A DNA stretch of 64,000 bases from Nezara viridula (GCA_928085145.1 OV725079.1:31665308-31729307); one strand, 5' to 3'; counted from the stretch's first letter, positions 12,466-24,860 are shown. Notes: generated from the letters alone by a model not told the origin. Made by a program: numbers and translations.

Positions 12466-13070
12466 CAGGCAGAAAAAAATAGGAGGTTACAAAACTGAGT
12501 TGAGAAATTGTGGTTTGAAAATGTTGACGAGGACATCAAGCTCCAAAGAAACTTATACCGGACCCTAGTTTTAGAGGACAAAATGTCACATTTTTTTTCG
12601 GTAAATCGTAATTCTTGCTTTGGTCGTAAGTCTTTGGCACTATGGTTGGCCAGGGATACTTATAATACAAAATGGACTAGTATAAGTTGAGAAAAAGGTT
12701 TGTCTCATTGTCTGACTATTGGACTGGAAGAATATGTTCCAGTGAAACAAGCTAATCACTTTTTAAGCAAATTGATACTTTAACAATCGCGTAAAGTAGG
12801 AACCTACACCAATTTTCAGTGTTGAATAAACTCTTGATAATATTATATGTATACGATGAACAAACAGATGTCGAACATATTAGAGAGAAGGATAGCTACG
12901 TAATGTGAGAGTTCTTATTGGTATATACTAGTCATATTCAATAATAAAAACAATCTTAAGTTGCGTTTAGACATTTCACAAACTATGGGAAACACAGTTG
13001 TCTAACCTAACTAGCGTAGACATTATCGCTAAGCCAATTTATTTATTTTGTTTCTCTTGATACCGACAGG
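12466..13070. other. Noncoding stretch
   Basis: No gene, RNA gene or recognisable repeat seen. Confidence 0.4.
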
Positions 13071-13322
13071 GAGTGGGGTAGCTCAGTGGTAGGGCGCTGA
13101 GCTTACAATGCTAAAAGTCCAGGTTCGAACCCTGGCTGATGGCAGAAAATTTATTTATTTGTTTTATTCGCCGGGTCGACCTTGGTTAGACCTTCTTTGG
13201 GGCATACCCAGCCTCTATAAAGTGGGTACCCTTAATTAAAAAATTAATTAAGGGGGAAAACCTGGCGGTTGAGCGTGATCTCGGTCAAATCACCTCCTTG
13301 CACAACCGTTGACCTATGGAAA
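13071..13322 (+). mobile_element. tRNA-derived SINE, copy 1
   Basis: The 5' end is tRNA-like. GAGTGGGG is followed by the pol III A box TAGCTCAGTGG (13079-13089) and B box GGTTCGAACCC (13122-13132) at tRNA spacing, with a 7-nt anticodon-type loop between AGC and GCT. The body continues with GGGGCATACCCAGCCTCTAT, the palindrome CCCTTAATTAA/TTAATTAAGGG, and the conserved domain AACCTGGCGGTTGAGCGTGA. It aligns to the minus-strand copy at 61539-61856 as far as CAACCGTTGACCTA, then stops, so its 3' end is shorter. It encodes no protein and would need a LINE partner to move. Confidence 0.88.
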
Positions 13323-13859
13323 ATATAATAAACAAAAATACTAACTAAATAACCATTTATATATTTGTTTGCCCCCTTGTTTGTGAAAACGCACTTTGAA
13401 AAATATTGGAGAATTCATTTTTAATTTGGAAATGAAGCAATATAGAGTGATATCGATTCCCCGTGACGCTTCCAAGGAGGCAGGGGCCAATCCATCAAGC
13501 TACGGCAAGTTTAGACATCCATTAAAAAGTTCCCTCCATTAGTATACCAAGGGGCATTTACATAAATTTAAATCATCACTAACACATCACATCCGTGGAT
13601 TCCCATACATCATCCCTGTTTCTCCAAGTGTGGCCGCTTCTCCAGAACTCCAAAGACAACACGGGTTTCTCTAATGTGAAAAGGTAATGAGTCGTTTTGT
13701 CGGAATACATAGCGAGTAGGGAAACTTATTTTTGAAAATTCGTTATATTTAAATAAGTAATTAATGTAGTAGACATTTGTTAAAATTGAAAACGCGAAAA
13801 ACTATATTTTATATTCCAAACTATATTTTTCAAAAATAAATTAATAATGTCTTTAGGTA
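13323..13859. other. Noncoding stretch
   Basis: Positions 13440-13660 are GC-richer (GGAGGCAGGGGCCAATCC and following) but encode nothing I recognise. The rest is AT-rich. Confidence 0.4.
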
Positions 13860-14215
13860 CATTGAAATTGGTACATTCATTTAGGAGCTACAGTCTATAG
13901 CAAAGCAGGTTTTTCGGCCGCCATTTTGAAAGTAAAAGGCAGATGGTAATATCGATGAAGAAGGATCATTCTCGGGTGATTTCTGATTTTATATCCAAAT
14001 TTGAAAAAAAATCGGTCCAGTAGTTTCGGAGAAAATGCGCGGACGGCGTACGGCGGACGGATAAAAAATGTTGTATTCGTTTTTCGAATTCTACGGATCC
14101 GGAAAGGTGAAACGTCAAATTTTGAGAGGGGTTAAATTTTTGAATTTTTCCTCGATCACAATGGTTGATTACTGAAAATAATAAACCAAAAATCCTAAAT
14201 CCGGTGCTAGAAATA
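13860..14215 (+). repeat. Family A repeat, distal part
   Basis: Aligns with 36050-36315 in the same orientation: GGAGCTACAG, GCAGGTTTTTCGGCCG, CCATTTTGAAAGTAAAA, GGATCAT..CTCGGGTGA, CTGATTTTATATCCAAAT, AAATTTTGAGAGGGG and GAAAATAATAAACCAAAA. It has an extra segment with AATCGGTCCAGTAGTTTCGG and ACGGCGTACGGCGGACGG that the other copy lacks. No protein domain is recognised and the transposon class is unknown. Confidence 0.7.
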
Positions 14216-15060
14216 AATCATACCAACAACACCGCGTTTAAGTTGTATTTCCAGCGATGGATTGTGGAAGTTACGATTATTAAACAATAATATTTTATTT
14301 TTGTATTGTTTTACTTTTTCAATAATTTTGTTTCTATCACTCTGCTTCTCTTATCTTAAAAATGTTTATAAAAATTGTTAGATAAATAGGAATACTTTTA
14401 AAATTTATTGCTACAAGGAGAAATGGTTTTCCATCGGAGAACTTTTCTATAGGGAGATATGCAGTGGAAAAATATTTTCTCAATACATGGAAAACGACTA
14501 TACTTCCTCCGCTGATAGGACGGGGCCCCATCCCCCTTCCATTTGTGACCCTCTTTCTGCCCATGGAAATAGCAATATGAGTGCTTTTTTGTACACATTT
14601 TACACTCAATTTCATGGGTTCCACTATTGGCGAAGAGGGTAACCTTTCTATAGCCCCCCTTCATGAGAAAATCTCTTCTATGTATTTATTTACTTTTTTA
14701 TTCAAATATTATATCCTACAATAATTAAAATATAATTAAAATGATTTATCATCAATTATAATATCAAAATTAATAAAGTGAATATTGCCTCTTTTGCATA
14801 TGATTGACATATTTTAGTTATTTTCTTTATCTGCTAGAATATTATCTTACATTTTTTAATTTATTGAATAATGAATCAGCCACTGTTGGAGGGCTATATG
14901 TATGAGGATTAAAAGTTCTCTTTTATAAAATATAAACAAATAATAAAAAAATAAATATAAATTTAAAAAGTAAATAAATAATACTGATTAAAAAAGTAAA
15001 GAAAAATAAAATAATAAAATAAAATAAGAACATCTAAACACATTCATACCTATATAAAAT
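14216..15060. other. AT-rich noncoding stretch
   Basis: Two overlapping minus-strand open frames (about 14337-14664) show no recognised domain. The rest is A/T-rich. Confidence 0.4.
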
Positions 15061-15061
15061 A

Positions 15062-15420
15062 TTGAATATTTAATAGTTGACCGTTGCATCATTTTCTTGA
15101 TGCCCTTTAAATTTATCTATATCACATACTTCAACCAAAAGAAACTGAAAAAAAAAAGTTACGAGGGATGGTAATTTAGTTCCGAATAACTCAAAAAGTA
15201 TACATTCCTAAAAAAAAAAAAAAATCGTTAAAATCGGACAATTAGGAGTAAAGATATGGTCTAAAAAAAACAACGTTTTTTTTTATATGTTCTACTCCAA
15301 ATGTTATATTCTTTATTTGGTTTTTAAATATTGAATGTATTACTGAAGTAATGCTTTTTTTTTTAATGTTACTTTAGATGTATAGTTTTTTGGTAATAAT
15401 AATCCATTGTGATATAATTT
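15062..15420 (-). repeat. Family A repeat, proximal part, with shared 28-bp terminus
   Basis: The reverse complement aligns with 35690-36040: GCATTACT.CAGTAA, ACATTTGGAGTAGAA, GACCATATCTTT.CTCCTAA, TTGTCCGATTTTAA, GTTGAAGTATGTGATATAGA and TAAATTTAAAGGGC. Where the copy at 35690 continues into the distal part, this copy instead ends in a 28-bp block (15062-15089) identical to the end of the hammerhead-like repeat at 4949-4976. That block is therefore a candidate true terminus. Confidence 0.65.
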
Positions 15421-16760
15421 GCAGCGTTTTTTTTTTTTTTAGCATTCTGTTTTTTTATATGCATGTATGACGGTAATTACAGTAACAATAAAGCCTTTAA
15501 ATATTAAATTTGATTTTTATTTCCGAAAATATTTGGGCTCCTTAGAACACTCGGCCTTTATGCAGTTCTCAGTTTTTTTCTGCCATAGAGAATGATTTGG
15601 ATTTTTTTTTAGCAGTGTTTATGTGTGTCATCTCTTACGTTCTCTATAGAAAACTTTTAGGTTGAACGGATGCTTCTTTTAGCAGTATATTTCAATTTCA
15701 TATTTATTTAACGATTTTTATAAACGTTTTTATAAAATATACTTAAAAAATACAACAGTAAAATATTGTTTTTTAATGGTTTGGTGTAATGGTTATACAA
15801 TTACTGTATAATAGTATACAGTAAGGAAATTCACACAAGAATTAAAATATGGACTGAATTGCTGTCATTAATGTACATTAAACAAAATATAATATATAAA
15901 TAAAAGAAAACTATATATAATATATACATAGTATATAATTGAATTAATAATTATTAATAAATAAATATTAAATGGTGTGGAAGAGGGTGTTACTGCTTAA
16001 TGCCCATTAACTTATAATGTGTCTAGTCCATCTTGAGTCTAGTGTTTGAGGGATTTCTTGTCATTTGTTTCCTATTATCCGAATCTTGTGGTTTTCAATC
16101 ACCGGTTAAGTGAGTTAGTGTAAGCTCAAAATAAAAAAATACTTTGTAGCAATTACATTTAGAAGCTGAAGTACGAACATTATGTATAAAATATAATTTA
16201 AGTGAATTATTTCGAATATTTTCTAAGAACATTCACCCATGAAATCATAGAAGAAAATGAAAAACACGAAATAGTACTTAACTGCACCGAGAACATTTTA
16301 CATACATCACGTTTTTCTGTCGTGAATATCTTGCCATAACGTGCAAGGACACTTCTTGCAAGTTACGTAAGTTTTTTAGCAATGCTCCCTCAATGGAAAA
16401 TTTGAATAAGTACCTCTATTGTATGAAGAAAGAATAAGTTTAAATTAGAACGAACTTCTATGTCAATACATTTCTTGATCCAGGCATAGTAGGACTTATT
16501 TTCAGGTTACATAGTGATGTCCGAACGCACCTTGTTATTATTAATCAACGATATGCTGCAATAGAAATAACATGTAATCAGTAATGAATTAAAATTGTTT
16601 TTCGTTTTGAAACTCTTTGGTTGAGACGAGATGAATAAAAGAAATCATGTGGTAGAAAATAATAGTCATAGAAATAGTTCTTGGTAGTAATTGCAACAAA
16701 AAGAAATCGAACATAATCTGTTTAAACATTAATTAATATATACACTTGAAATATAATGAG
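15421..16760. other. AT-rich noncoding stretch
   Basis: Poly-T runs (about 15427-15440) and A/T-rich DNA. No gene or recognised repeat. Confidence 0.45.
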
Positions 16761-16947
16761 GGATTGTGGTAACTCAGTGGTATGGCGCTGACTTCCATTG
16801 CTTAAGATCCCAGGTTCGAATCCGACTTATGGGAGATAAATTCTTTATTCTGTTTAGTCGGTCATGGATCGCCCCTGGGGTCGGGAGACCTTCCTGGGGC
16901 TCAACCAGTCTCTATATGTGGATACCCTTAAATAATTGATTAAGACA
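16761..16947 (+). mobile_element. tRNA-derived SINE, copy 2 (3'-truncated)
   Basis: A diverged head, GTGGTAACTCAGTGG, then B box GGTTCGAATCC (16813-16823), then body blocks CCTGGGGCTCAACCAGTCTC and GATACCCTTAAATAATTGAT that match the copy at 13071. It ends before the CCTGGCGGTTGAGCG domain. Confidence 0.75.
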
Positions 16948-17239
16948 TTTCATAAATTGTAGTGATACAGATTTTTTTTCTGCCTAATAATTTAAAAAAT
17001 AGATAAATATTTCCTATAGATATCATATTACTTGAATTCAATGTCCTAGAAATGTTAGTTTCAATTAAAATGTGATTTTATTTGTTTAATCCGACTTTTT
17101 TAGTATTTTACAAGCTTTCTGGAAGAAATGAGAAAAAATATAGAGCAGAAAAAGCTAATGCAAGAGTAATATATTAATCTATTAATTTAAAAATAAAATG
17201 CTAGAATAATACAATATGTCCATACTAAATATAAACTGG
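16948..17239. other. AT-rich noncoding stretch
   Basis: Nothing recognised. Confidence 0.4.
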
Positions 17240-17550
17240 TTGTAAATAGTGAATATATGTATGACTGTGTCGTTGTTTTTCTTAATTTATTTATCTTTAA
17301 GTTATTTTATTTTAATTAAATGTGAATAATTTATGATTATTATTATTTGGTTCTTATTTTCCTACTGTTTTTTTTTTTTTTTTTTTATATTTTTGGTATA
17401 TATAGTGTGAATATAGTCTTTTCTTACCTTACTGTAATGATTGTTACAGTGACGGAGTGTTATATTACTCAATAATTAAAAAAAAATTGTATCCTTTGAG
17501 ATAGATTGTAATAATGCTCAATAAACAAGTTTTTAAAAATAAATAAATAC
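17240..17550 (+). repeat. Family C repeat: retroposon-like 3' end
   Basis: Contains TATGACTGTGT, a T-rich stretch with a pure T run (about 17369-17386), CCTTTGAGATAGATTGTAAT and CTCAATAAACAAGTTTTTAA, matching 5850-6065 in order. The first part (TATGACTGTGT..TTTAAGTTA) also matches 39677-39770. An AATAAA signal precedes an A-rich end. Confidence 0.6.
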
Positions 17551-19439
17551 CATAACAAAAAGTATATATGCATGAAAACTTTCAGGATTTTAAAATTGCA
17601 TTATTATGAAGATAAGATGGTTCTCTTTTTTCATTTTATACAAGTGATAAAACAAAAGTCAGTTTATCTATGGATACATGTGACTTGTTTTTTAAAACTT
17701 GTAGGCTAAATACCGAAGAGAAATAGGAATATTCCAAGTTATAATTATTGTACACTCAATATCCTACATATAGAGAAACATATTAAAGAATATCTCAACT
17801 ATATCTAATATGTGGTATCGAAAATCCTTAATTGCCTACAGTATTTTAATTGATTATAACATATTTGAAATATACATATATACATATGTAGTTATTACAA
17901 TGAAGTTTTGTTTTTCTGACTGATCATGTGTTTTATCAAATAATTAAGCAAATATCTAATATCATAAATATTTCAACGGTATAAATAAAACATCAAATAA
18001 TGTTGAAATAGGATAGTAATGGAATGTTGATACTGTAGTACCAACTTATCTTTTGTTTGGCCAGACAAAGATCAAATATTGTGTAATGATAGTATGTTTG
18101 ATACAACATCCTATTTCATTTGGAATCAATGAATGCTTCATTCAGTAGTGACAAAAATAAATCCTATATATAGAGGAAAAAACAACTTAAAATATTTAAT
18201 TAATAGATAGTGTAAATACGATATGTTCTGTCAATTTCATTAGTTTTTTTATTATACAGCGACGATTAAGGAATTTCGCTGCAAAAAAACTACATTATGA
18301 ATATGAGACGCTTGGAAAATTTCCTCAAGGACTTGGTTTGTACTGGGAACTCAATGAAAAGAAGATAAGTTTTAGGCATGTAAAGCAGACATAAACATAA
18401 TACATGTAATTACAAAATAAAACCTAATACAGAAATAGTCACATTCACCCTAAGAGAATCTAGTTACATATCTACTTGAACGAATTGGCAGAATGTTATA
18501 GATAAATATATTTAAGAATATTTAAGGAAACTTGGTTTAGTAGTCCGGTGCCGTCCATCTTAGAACGAAACTGCAAGACTCATTCAGATGTTGAGATGTT
18601 CCAGTAAATGGGATGAAATGTACTTGTCGGGAGCAGTGTGAATTGAAAGGCACTCGATTGCTACACCAATTTTAAATATACGCAAACATCAATTTCCCTC
18701 AGGATGAATAGAGTTATTTATGGGTGTTTTTTCAAAATGAAATTACTTTTTTATTTTAACGCTTTCATTTTTTCAATTATTGACAGTTTATGCTCATTGC
18801 ATACACTATCATGAACTTGCACAGGGATATGAGATCAAATTTTTTCAAGCACTCACGAGATCTCCCTAGAAATTATAGCTATCAATAAAAAAAAAAAACA
18901 GAAGAAAAGTTAAGTCGCTGAAAAAATATTAAAATACCGACAAGCGGTCAATCCAAACATATAATCTCCACAAGCCGCATTATTTGTGCATATATATTAA
19001 AAAAATACATCATTGAAGCATTCATCCGTGTTCAGTTGATTTCACTGTAAAAACTATCGCATATATGTTAATGTATGTTGTGTGATAGATTCAGCTTTAT
19101 TTTGCTTCCTCACTATCGAAGGTAGGGAAACATTGTATTTTTCTTAGTAGAAACTCAGAGGTTATTTATAAGAAGAATTTTTACTCAGTATATTTATGTA
19201 TATAACGTTTTACCTTTGTATATAGTTTTATGTATTTTGCATTTAGTTTTATTTGTTTTGTATACAGCGTGCCCACTTAATGTTTTATTCATTTTTTTTT
19301 ATTATTTTAAACCTCAGGCCACAAGTAATCTTTTATTTTTTGAACAATTTTGTTATTCTCAAGTGACTTTGCGCCAGAATAAAGTTACATTCATCTATTC
19401 ACCATGTAAAAAAATCATTAGAGGATATACAGAATGCAC
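17551..19439. other. AT-rich noncoding stretch
   Basis: No gene or recognised repeat. A 99-codon open frame starting at 19216 is A/T-biased and has no motif. Confidence 0.4.
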
Positions 19440-19575
19440 TAGGGGATCGAGGAATTTTTTTTATTTAATTTTAATGAAATTTACAACTGTATTACATAGA
19501 AAATACAACAAGTAAATGTGACATTGGTAACATGACATGTACAACATGAAGAGAAACTCAATATAGAGACTCAAG
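19440..19575 (-). repeat. Family D repeat, distal part, minus strand
   Basis: GACATGTACAACATGA.GAGAAACT and ATTTACAACTGTA occur in the same order as in 63440-63545. This is the probable 3' end of the family read on the minus strand. Confidence 0.55.
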
Positions 19576-19629
19576 GTAGAACTCAATTTCTTTTAGGGGG
19601 GAGAGGCTTCAGCCTGAAAATTTTTTTTC

Positions 19630-19635
<6 letters not shown>

Positions 19636-19671
<36 letters not shown>
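19636..19671. repeat. (TA)n microsatellite
   Basis: An uninterrupted TA dinucleotide run. Confidence 0.95.
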
Positions 19672-19672
<1 letters not shown>

Positions 19673-20790
19673 CAATAATTACTTTGTAAGAAAAAAAAAA
19701 ACTAACTACTTATAAAAAATGGTGTTTAAGTGATTCTTGAAGTCCTATTAAACGAACTATAATACTTTTTAGAGATAACGTTTTTTAGACATGGATATAT
19801 TTTACCATTTGAGGGAGGGACTTCAGTCCGAAAGCCACCTCCCTCCCGCAGATCCGCCTGTGACTGAATATGTGTGAGTTCTGCCACGATACAACGATGA
19901 AGTGAAAATTTGTAAACCTCAATTCAACTATCTTTTATTTCCGTCTTTATTTTTTTTTCTGCGGTTATTGGAAAGCGCTTTGTCATTTCAAACTTGATTC
20001 CATGGAAGTAGTTCATGGAGGCAACATGCGGTTGTCCCCACTATAACCCATCCTCGCAGCAAGACATAAAACCAGCCGGAATCCGGTATTAGGTCTATGA
20101 GGACGGAGGAATTGGTATTCAGATGAAGATAACACCGGAGGGGAAACATATGAAATGAAAAAGGGAACAGCGAGGAGTGATAAAGAGAAATGAAGGGGGG
20201 GATGGAAGAGGGGGAATAGAAGTAGGAGCCTAGCGATTCAGTATTCCCGTCACTCTCCGGAAGGGGCTGTCTTCCAAGGAGATCTCATCCGGAATGCTTA
20301 GCAGTCTGCCATTGGGAAAGCTACACCACCCTCTGAATACTTAACCTAAAATAAACCATGCCTCGTCTAAATGAACGGGGCCAATAAAATAATCGAGTTA
20401 TACAATCCCTTATCTCTACCACATTCATTTAGTATTGGCGTCCCATGATGACCATTGTCTTATCAGCAGATATACCTACATCGTCGATACAAATGCTAAC
20501 TATCCAATCTGAAAATTACCACTATATCATTATCAATTAAGTCCAAACAACGTGGATGTTTTAATTTTCACATTTTTGAAATTAATTTTATTATGTTACT
20601 CAAGTCTCCTTGGAATAATAACAGAGTTAGAAAATGTATATTAGAGTCTGGCATGTGGATATGATACAGATTAATACAAAAAATACTAAGAGAAGGTACA
20701 TATAGTTACAAAAAGTACGGAGAGAAAAATAAAAAGCCTCTTATCATTTAGCTATTGATGAGCAATTGTATTTAGATAGCCTAAAAATTC
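19672..20790. other. Noncoding stretch with a GC-richer middle
   Basis: Positions 19975-20390 are clearly less AT-rich and include a purine-rich part (20150-20230). No conserved reading frame is visible. It may be an unrecognised older insertion or a conserved noncoding segment; I cannot tell. Confidence 0.35.
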
Positions 20791-21033
20791 TTATAAGCTG
20801 GCGGAACTTGTAATGTGTTGTAGGTGGTGGAATATTAGTTGTTTGAAAAAAATTGAGGGCGTGGTTTGGCGTATGGAGACAGGTAATGAGTTCCAAAATG
20901 AGGTAGCACGAATGACGAAGGATTTGCTGAAAGGAGTGGTTTTATGGGAGAGGATATACAAATCTAGGCTGAATCTGGTATTAAGAGAGTGGATAGAGAT
21001 GCCTAGATTAAGGAGTTTTAGGATGTAATGCAC
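20791..21033 (-). pseudogene. LINE reverse-transcriptase ORF, C-terminal fragment
   Basis: An 80-codon minus-strand frame ending at a natural stop contains RFSLDLYILSHKTTPFSKSF followed by VIRATSFWNSLPVSIRQ. The pattern of a small polar stretch, then S(F/Y), then R(A/T)xxxWNSLP with a run of 20-30 residues to the stop is typical of the extreme C-terminus of insect CR1/jockey-type reverse-transcriptase polyproteins. No catalytic RT motif is present, so it is a 5'-truncated dead fragment. Clade assignment is uncertain. No poly(A) or target-site duplication was found. Confidence 0.6.
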
Positions 21034-21310
21034 TTATATGTGCTTTTATGATTGTTTGAAGATTTTATATTCGGTCTTTAAAAATATTTAATTACTATTA
21101 CAAACGCTTGAGTGCAGAACTGAATTTTTTTAATATTCAATAGTCGAATGAATTCGTAATTTTTTTTTTTTTTTGGTCGTGTGGGATCGAGAATCACCAG
21201 TGTTCAGTTGCTTAACTTAAGCCATGCCAGACGATTTGAATAAGCTAATACCTGCCTAATATTAAAGACGAATTAATTTTACACTGATATAATGAAACCA
21301 AAAAAAAAAT

Positions 21311-21545
21311 GTACCACCACAACCCGTGAAGATAAGTAGTTGTACAAGGAAGTGTACAAGTCAGGATCACGCTCAACCGCCAGGTTTTCTCTCTTGATTA
21401 ATTATTTAACTAATATTAACCATTTTATAGAGGCTGGGTGTGTCCCAGGAATGTCTTTTTTTAACTATGTCTATCCTAACCACCGGAACCTAGGGTTGAT
21501 CACGGCTGATGAAAAATTACTTGATATTAACTTGGGACCTCGAGG
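21311..21545 (-). mobile_element. tRNA-derived SINE, copy 3 (head decayed)
   Basis: The reverse complement shows the body in order: CCCAGCCTCTATAAA, TTAAATAATTAATCAAGAG, AAACCTGGCGGTTGAGCGTG, then a 3' end CGGGTTGTGGTGGTACA. That end parallels GGGTTGTAGTGTTACA in the full copy at 61539-61856 and so defines the family's 3' terminus. The tRNA-like head is not recognisable. The region just beyond (21546-21720) contains TTTCATCAAAATCGGTGGAG, a phrase common in other arthropod repeats, and is probably a separate older insertion. Confidence 0.75.
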
Positions 21546-21720
21546 TTAGTGGGATCTGTTCCCAAATTAATATAAGGAATTTCATCAAAATCGGTGGAGC
21601 CGTTTTTAAAAGAAAATTGTTATAAATACACACACAGACCATTTTGAAAATATTTTCTTTGAAATATAGTATTAGAAAATTTACATGATCGCAATACTTT
21701 CCCTTGCTACGTGAAAGTAA

Positions 21721-22844
21721 AAAAGGAAGAAAAAAGGTTAAATATCGAATTTAAACACTTTCTATTGATAGATAATATTAAGTTTGAATTTCTAAGAAAC
21801 TAAAGCCTGGATCTAGTCCCCTGACCCCGGGTGTCTAGGAGGCAGCCTTGGCAATAAAATAATCGATGAGTATTATTAATGGAGGAGACTAGCGGGTTTA
21901 TTGACACCGCCCAGGCTTGTCCCTGACCAACTTTCCGTATACACTAAGGCTTGAGAAATGTCATTAATATTCCATCAATTTACCATTTATGTAGTGCAAT
22001 AATTTGCATATTCTTGATATTACATATTACCACATAGCACTGCGTCATTTAATAAGCAGAAAAATGTTTCGGGTAAATGCTAAGTATCATTTAACATTTA
22101 GTACAATAATGCATAATTATTTCAGAGCTAATAAAGTGCGCTTATTTAAAAGTACTAAAAAAAAAAAAATAAAAGTTCCTTTTAGAATACATGAACTCTC
22201 AAATAATAATTCGGTACTATTTTCATGAATTTTCAATTTGTTTTCTTGAAGATTTATATTATGACAAAAATACCTTAATTTTTCTAATAAATATTTGCAA
22301 AAAAAAATTTAAGTTAGAGAAAATTGGTTGGGACGGCTTGAAAACTTCCATTCAAGAAATATCAATTGAATTTTTTTCTGACTAATATTTTTTTTTTATC
22401 ACCCTGTCGTCTCCGAGTATAAATATTTAGTCGGAAATGTATTTTATTACTTATTAAGGGCTAAAATATGTTTAGTAGCGTCGTATTGAGTAATAGTATA
22501 TGTTATATCATTGTGGACTCAGGCCACACCTTCACATTCTCAATCTTAAATACGTTCTTTATTATATAATTTCTATTAAAGGTCAAATTTACGTGATTTT
22601 TCTTTCTATGATAGCACCCAAATAATTCTGATTTTAATAGCTTGAAGGTATTTGAAAATAATTACTTCATTATCAAAAATTGAAATATTGTAACTTTTTC
22701 ACACAACTTTTATTACATCACATTGTTTATATCCCCTTATTCTTCTATTTGTCTCCTTTCCTTCGCTTAAAAAAAAAAAAAAAAACGCACACGCACAATA
22801 GGTATAGTAATATTTTGTTGTCAAGGATGGTGCAAGATGGTGTT
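21721..22844. other. AT-rich noncoding stretch
   Basis: Positions 21800-21950 are GC-richer but encode nothing recognisable. The rest is A/T-rich. No gene called. Confidence 0.4.
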
Positions 22845-23062
22845 TCGATCGGGACAACGCTCAACCGCCAGGTTTTTGCATTTTTTTTTTTATAAAATAA
22901 ATAAAATGACCCATCAACCAATATAAGTGGGTTTGCCCGCTTAATGCATCTCGACTAGTCAATCAACTAATCCACTGATCCAATGAATAAATAATTACTT
23001 GTCACAACGGTATTCGAACGCAGAATATAAGAACACAATATCTTACTCACTGAGCTTCCTAA
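22845..23062 (-). mobile_element. SINE variant sharing the central domain but with a different head
   Basis: The reverse complement starts with a tRNA-like head (AAGCTCAGTGAGTAAGATAT as A box and GCGTTCGAATACC as B box, 22995-23060), passes through a middle unlike copies 1-3, and ends with AAAAACCTGGCGGTTGAGCG. The final domain is that of the other SINEs; the middle and the tRNA head are diverged or different. This suggests a second subfamily built on the same central domain. Confidence 0.6.
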
Positions 23063-24785
23063 CAAACGTTGTTATGAAAAAGCTGAAATGAGTTTATAAA
23101 AAGTTTCAAGAAAATATTACAACCATAGTAATTTATCCAATTTTCAATCGACTGCAGTAAAACTAACGGGAAGCGGAAATGAAAAACAGGTTGTCCAACC
23201 TTAATCCAGGCATCGATCACTGATCTGATCGGGCACAACAACAATCACTAAGAGAAAATCACCATGCATAGTATTCATTTGAGGCGGCACGCTATCGGAA
23301 TGTACTCATATGTTAGAGGTTACCCAGCTTCACTGATGGTCTAACAGATAAGGAGGCGGCATTTAAACGAAAGCCCCTTACAGGAGAAAGTGGTTATCAT
23401 TCAGCAAATATTTGACTTTGATTAACTTGCTCCTGATGATTGGATCAATAATGGCTTCGTCTGCAAATGGTTACGTCGGCAACAAACTGCCCGCAACATA
23501 ATTGCCTACTTACGACCGCTCCTTGGATTTCATTTTGCCAATCTGCATTCATAAATACCTGAAACAAAAAAGTAAACATCGTTAGAGATAAGTGAAACGC
23601 TTATCTAAGGATACTTATTTAAATAAATAATAATTACATTTTAAGAATAACAAATAAAATATTAGTAGAATGGTCGTTTGAAAAATAAGACTATTAATTC
23701 TCTATTTCAAGTCAGATTTAAAGGTAGGAAAAGTTATCAATACTTACTATTTCAAGACTATTCCACTATATTGAACTTGCATAATGGACATTGATTCAAT
23801 CTATAGAACTAAAAATTATTTTCAGACTGACAAAATAAATCGTTCGATGGATTAAATAGTTCTATCTTGTTAAAAATAAATTATAATCAATAGTATGCAA
23901 TATAGCTAAACACATTTTTTTTCCTTTATATGACACATGTTTTAATTTTTTTCAACAGATACAAAAATTTAAATGATAAAAATAATACTTTCTCGGAAGA
24001 TGAACCGTCAGGATTTTCCATCTTAATTTTCAATTTATACAAACAAAAAAATGAAATAGGACTATTTATTGCAGAGACGTGGAGTTTTGAACTTTGTACA
24101 CATGTTCCCTTGGAAATTCATTATCCTTTTTTTTTTTTTATTTTAGATGGCTCAAAATTATAAATCTGCCAGCAAATTCTTAATGCTCGTTTTATAATTA
24201 TTTTACTTATCTACATAGCTCAATAAAAAATAAAAGTATTTTAAAATCTCAACCTAATCTTACCGAACAATTTTCTCCGTTTTGGAAGAAAAGTCATGAG
24301 TGGAGATATGCATTTATAATTTGTAACTGGTTAAAAATAAGAAACTGTTGTGTAATAATTTGTAACGCTTTAAAATCTAATTAATTTTTTCATTTAATAA
24401 AACAATTTAATCCCATCTCCTCTTTATTTAAATTGTAAATAAGAGGAAAATGCGACCTCAGTGACGAAGTTCTACTGCTAACCATTTTAAAAATATATAC
24501 AATATTTATTCAGTGTATTTCCCCCATATTTATTCAAAAATTATTAAGGTTTAGTTATTCAATTTAATTTTATAATATTGCGTTATGGTAATCTAATTTG
24601 TTTTTATGATTTATGAAATGCATCTCATTTATTTTCATCAGTAATATTATCTCTATTATCATTTGCGTACTTATCGCTTTATTCAAATTTTATTGATATC
24701 TATTATTAATATTTTTGTATTTGCAATTTATTTATATCTGTCTTTTTTCCGCACTCATACTCCTGTATATCTTGTGCTTCTAATT
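23063..24785. other. Noncoding stretch
   Basis: Mostly A/T-rich; 23200-23540 is slightly GC-richer. No recognisable gene, RNA or repeat. Confidence 0.4.
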
Positions 24786-24860
24786 TAATTTTAGCCCTAA
24801 TGGAATGATTCTAACATTGATCGAAACGCCGACATTCATTGTGAAACAAATTACAAAAAT
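24786..24860 (+). repeat. Remnant of the hammerhead-like repeat
   Basis: TTAGCCCTAATGGAATGATT, then CTAACATTGATC, then GAAACGCCGACATTCA. This parallels AGCC-CTGAAGA-hairpin-GAAACGTCGGCTTTCA of the copy at 4835, with a diverged hairpin. Confidence 0.5.

Noticed and set aside
13075..13145. tRNA gene on the plus strand
   Set aside because: A and B boxes are excellent, but the acceptor ends do not pair properly and the same head occurs with an identical SINE body elsewhere (61784-61856, 16765-16832).
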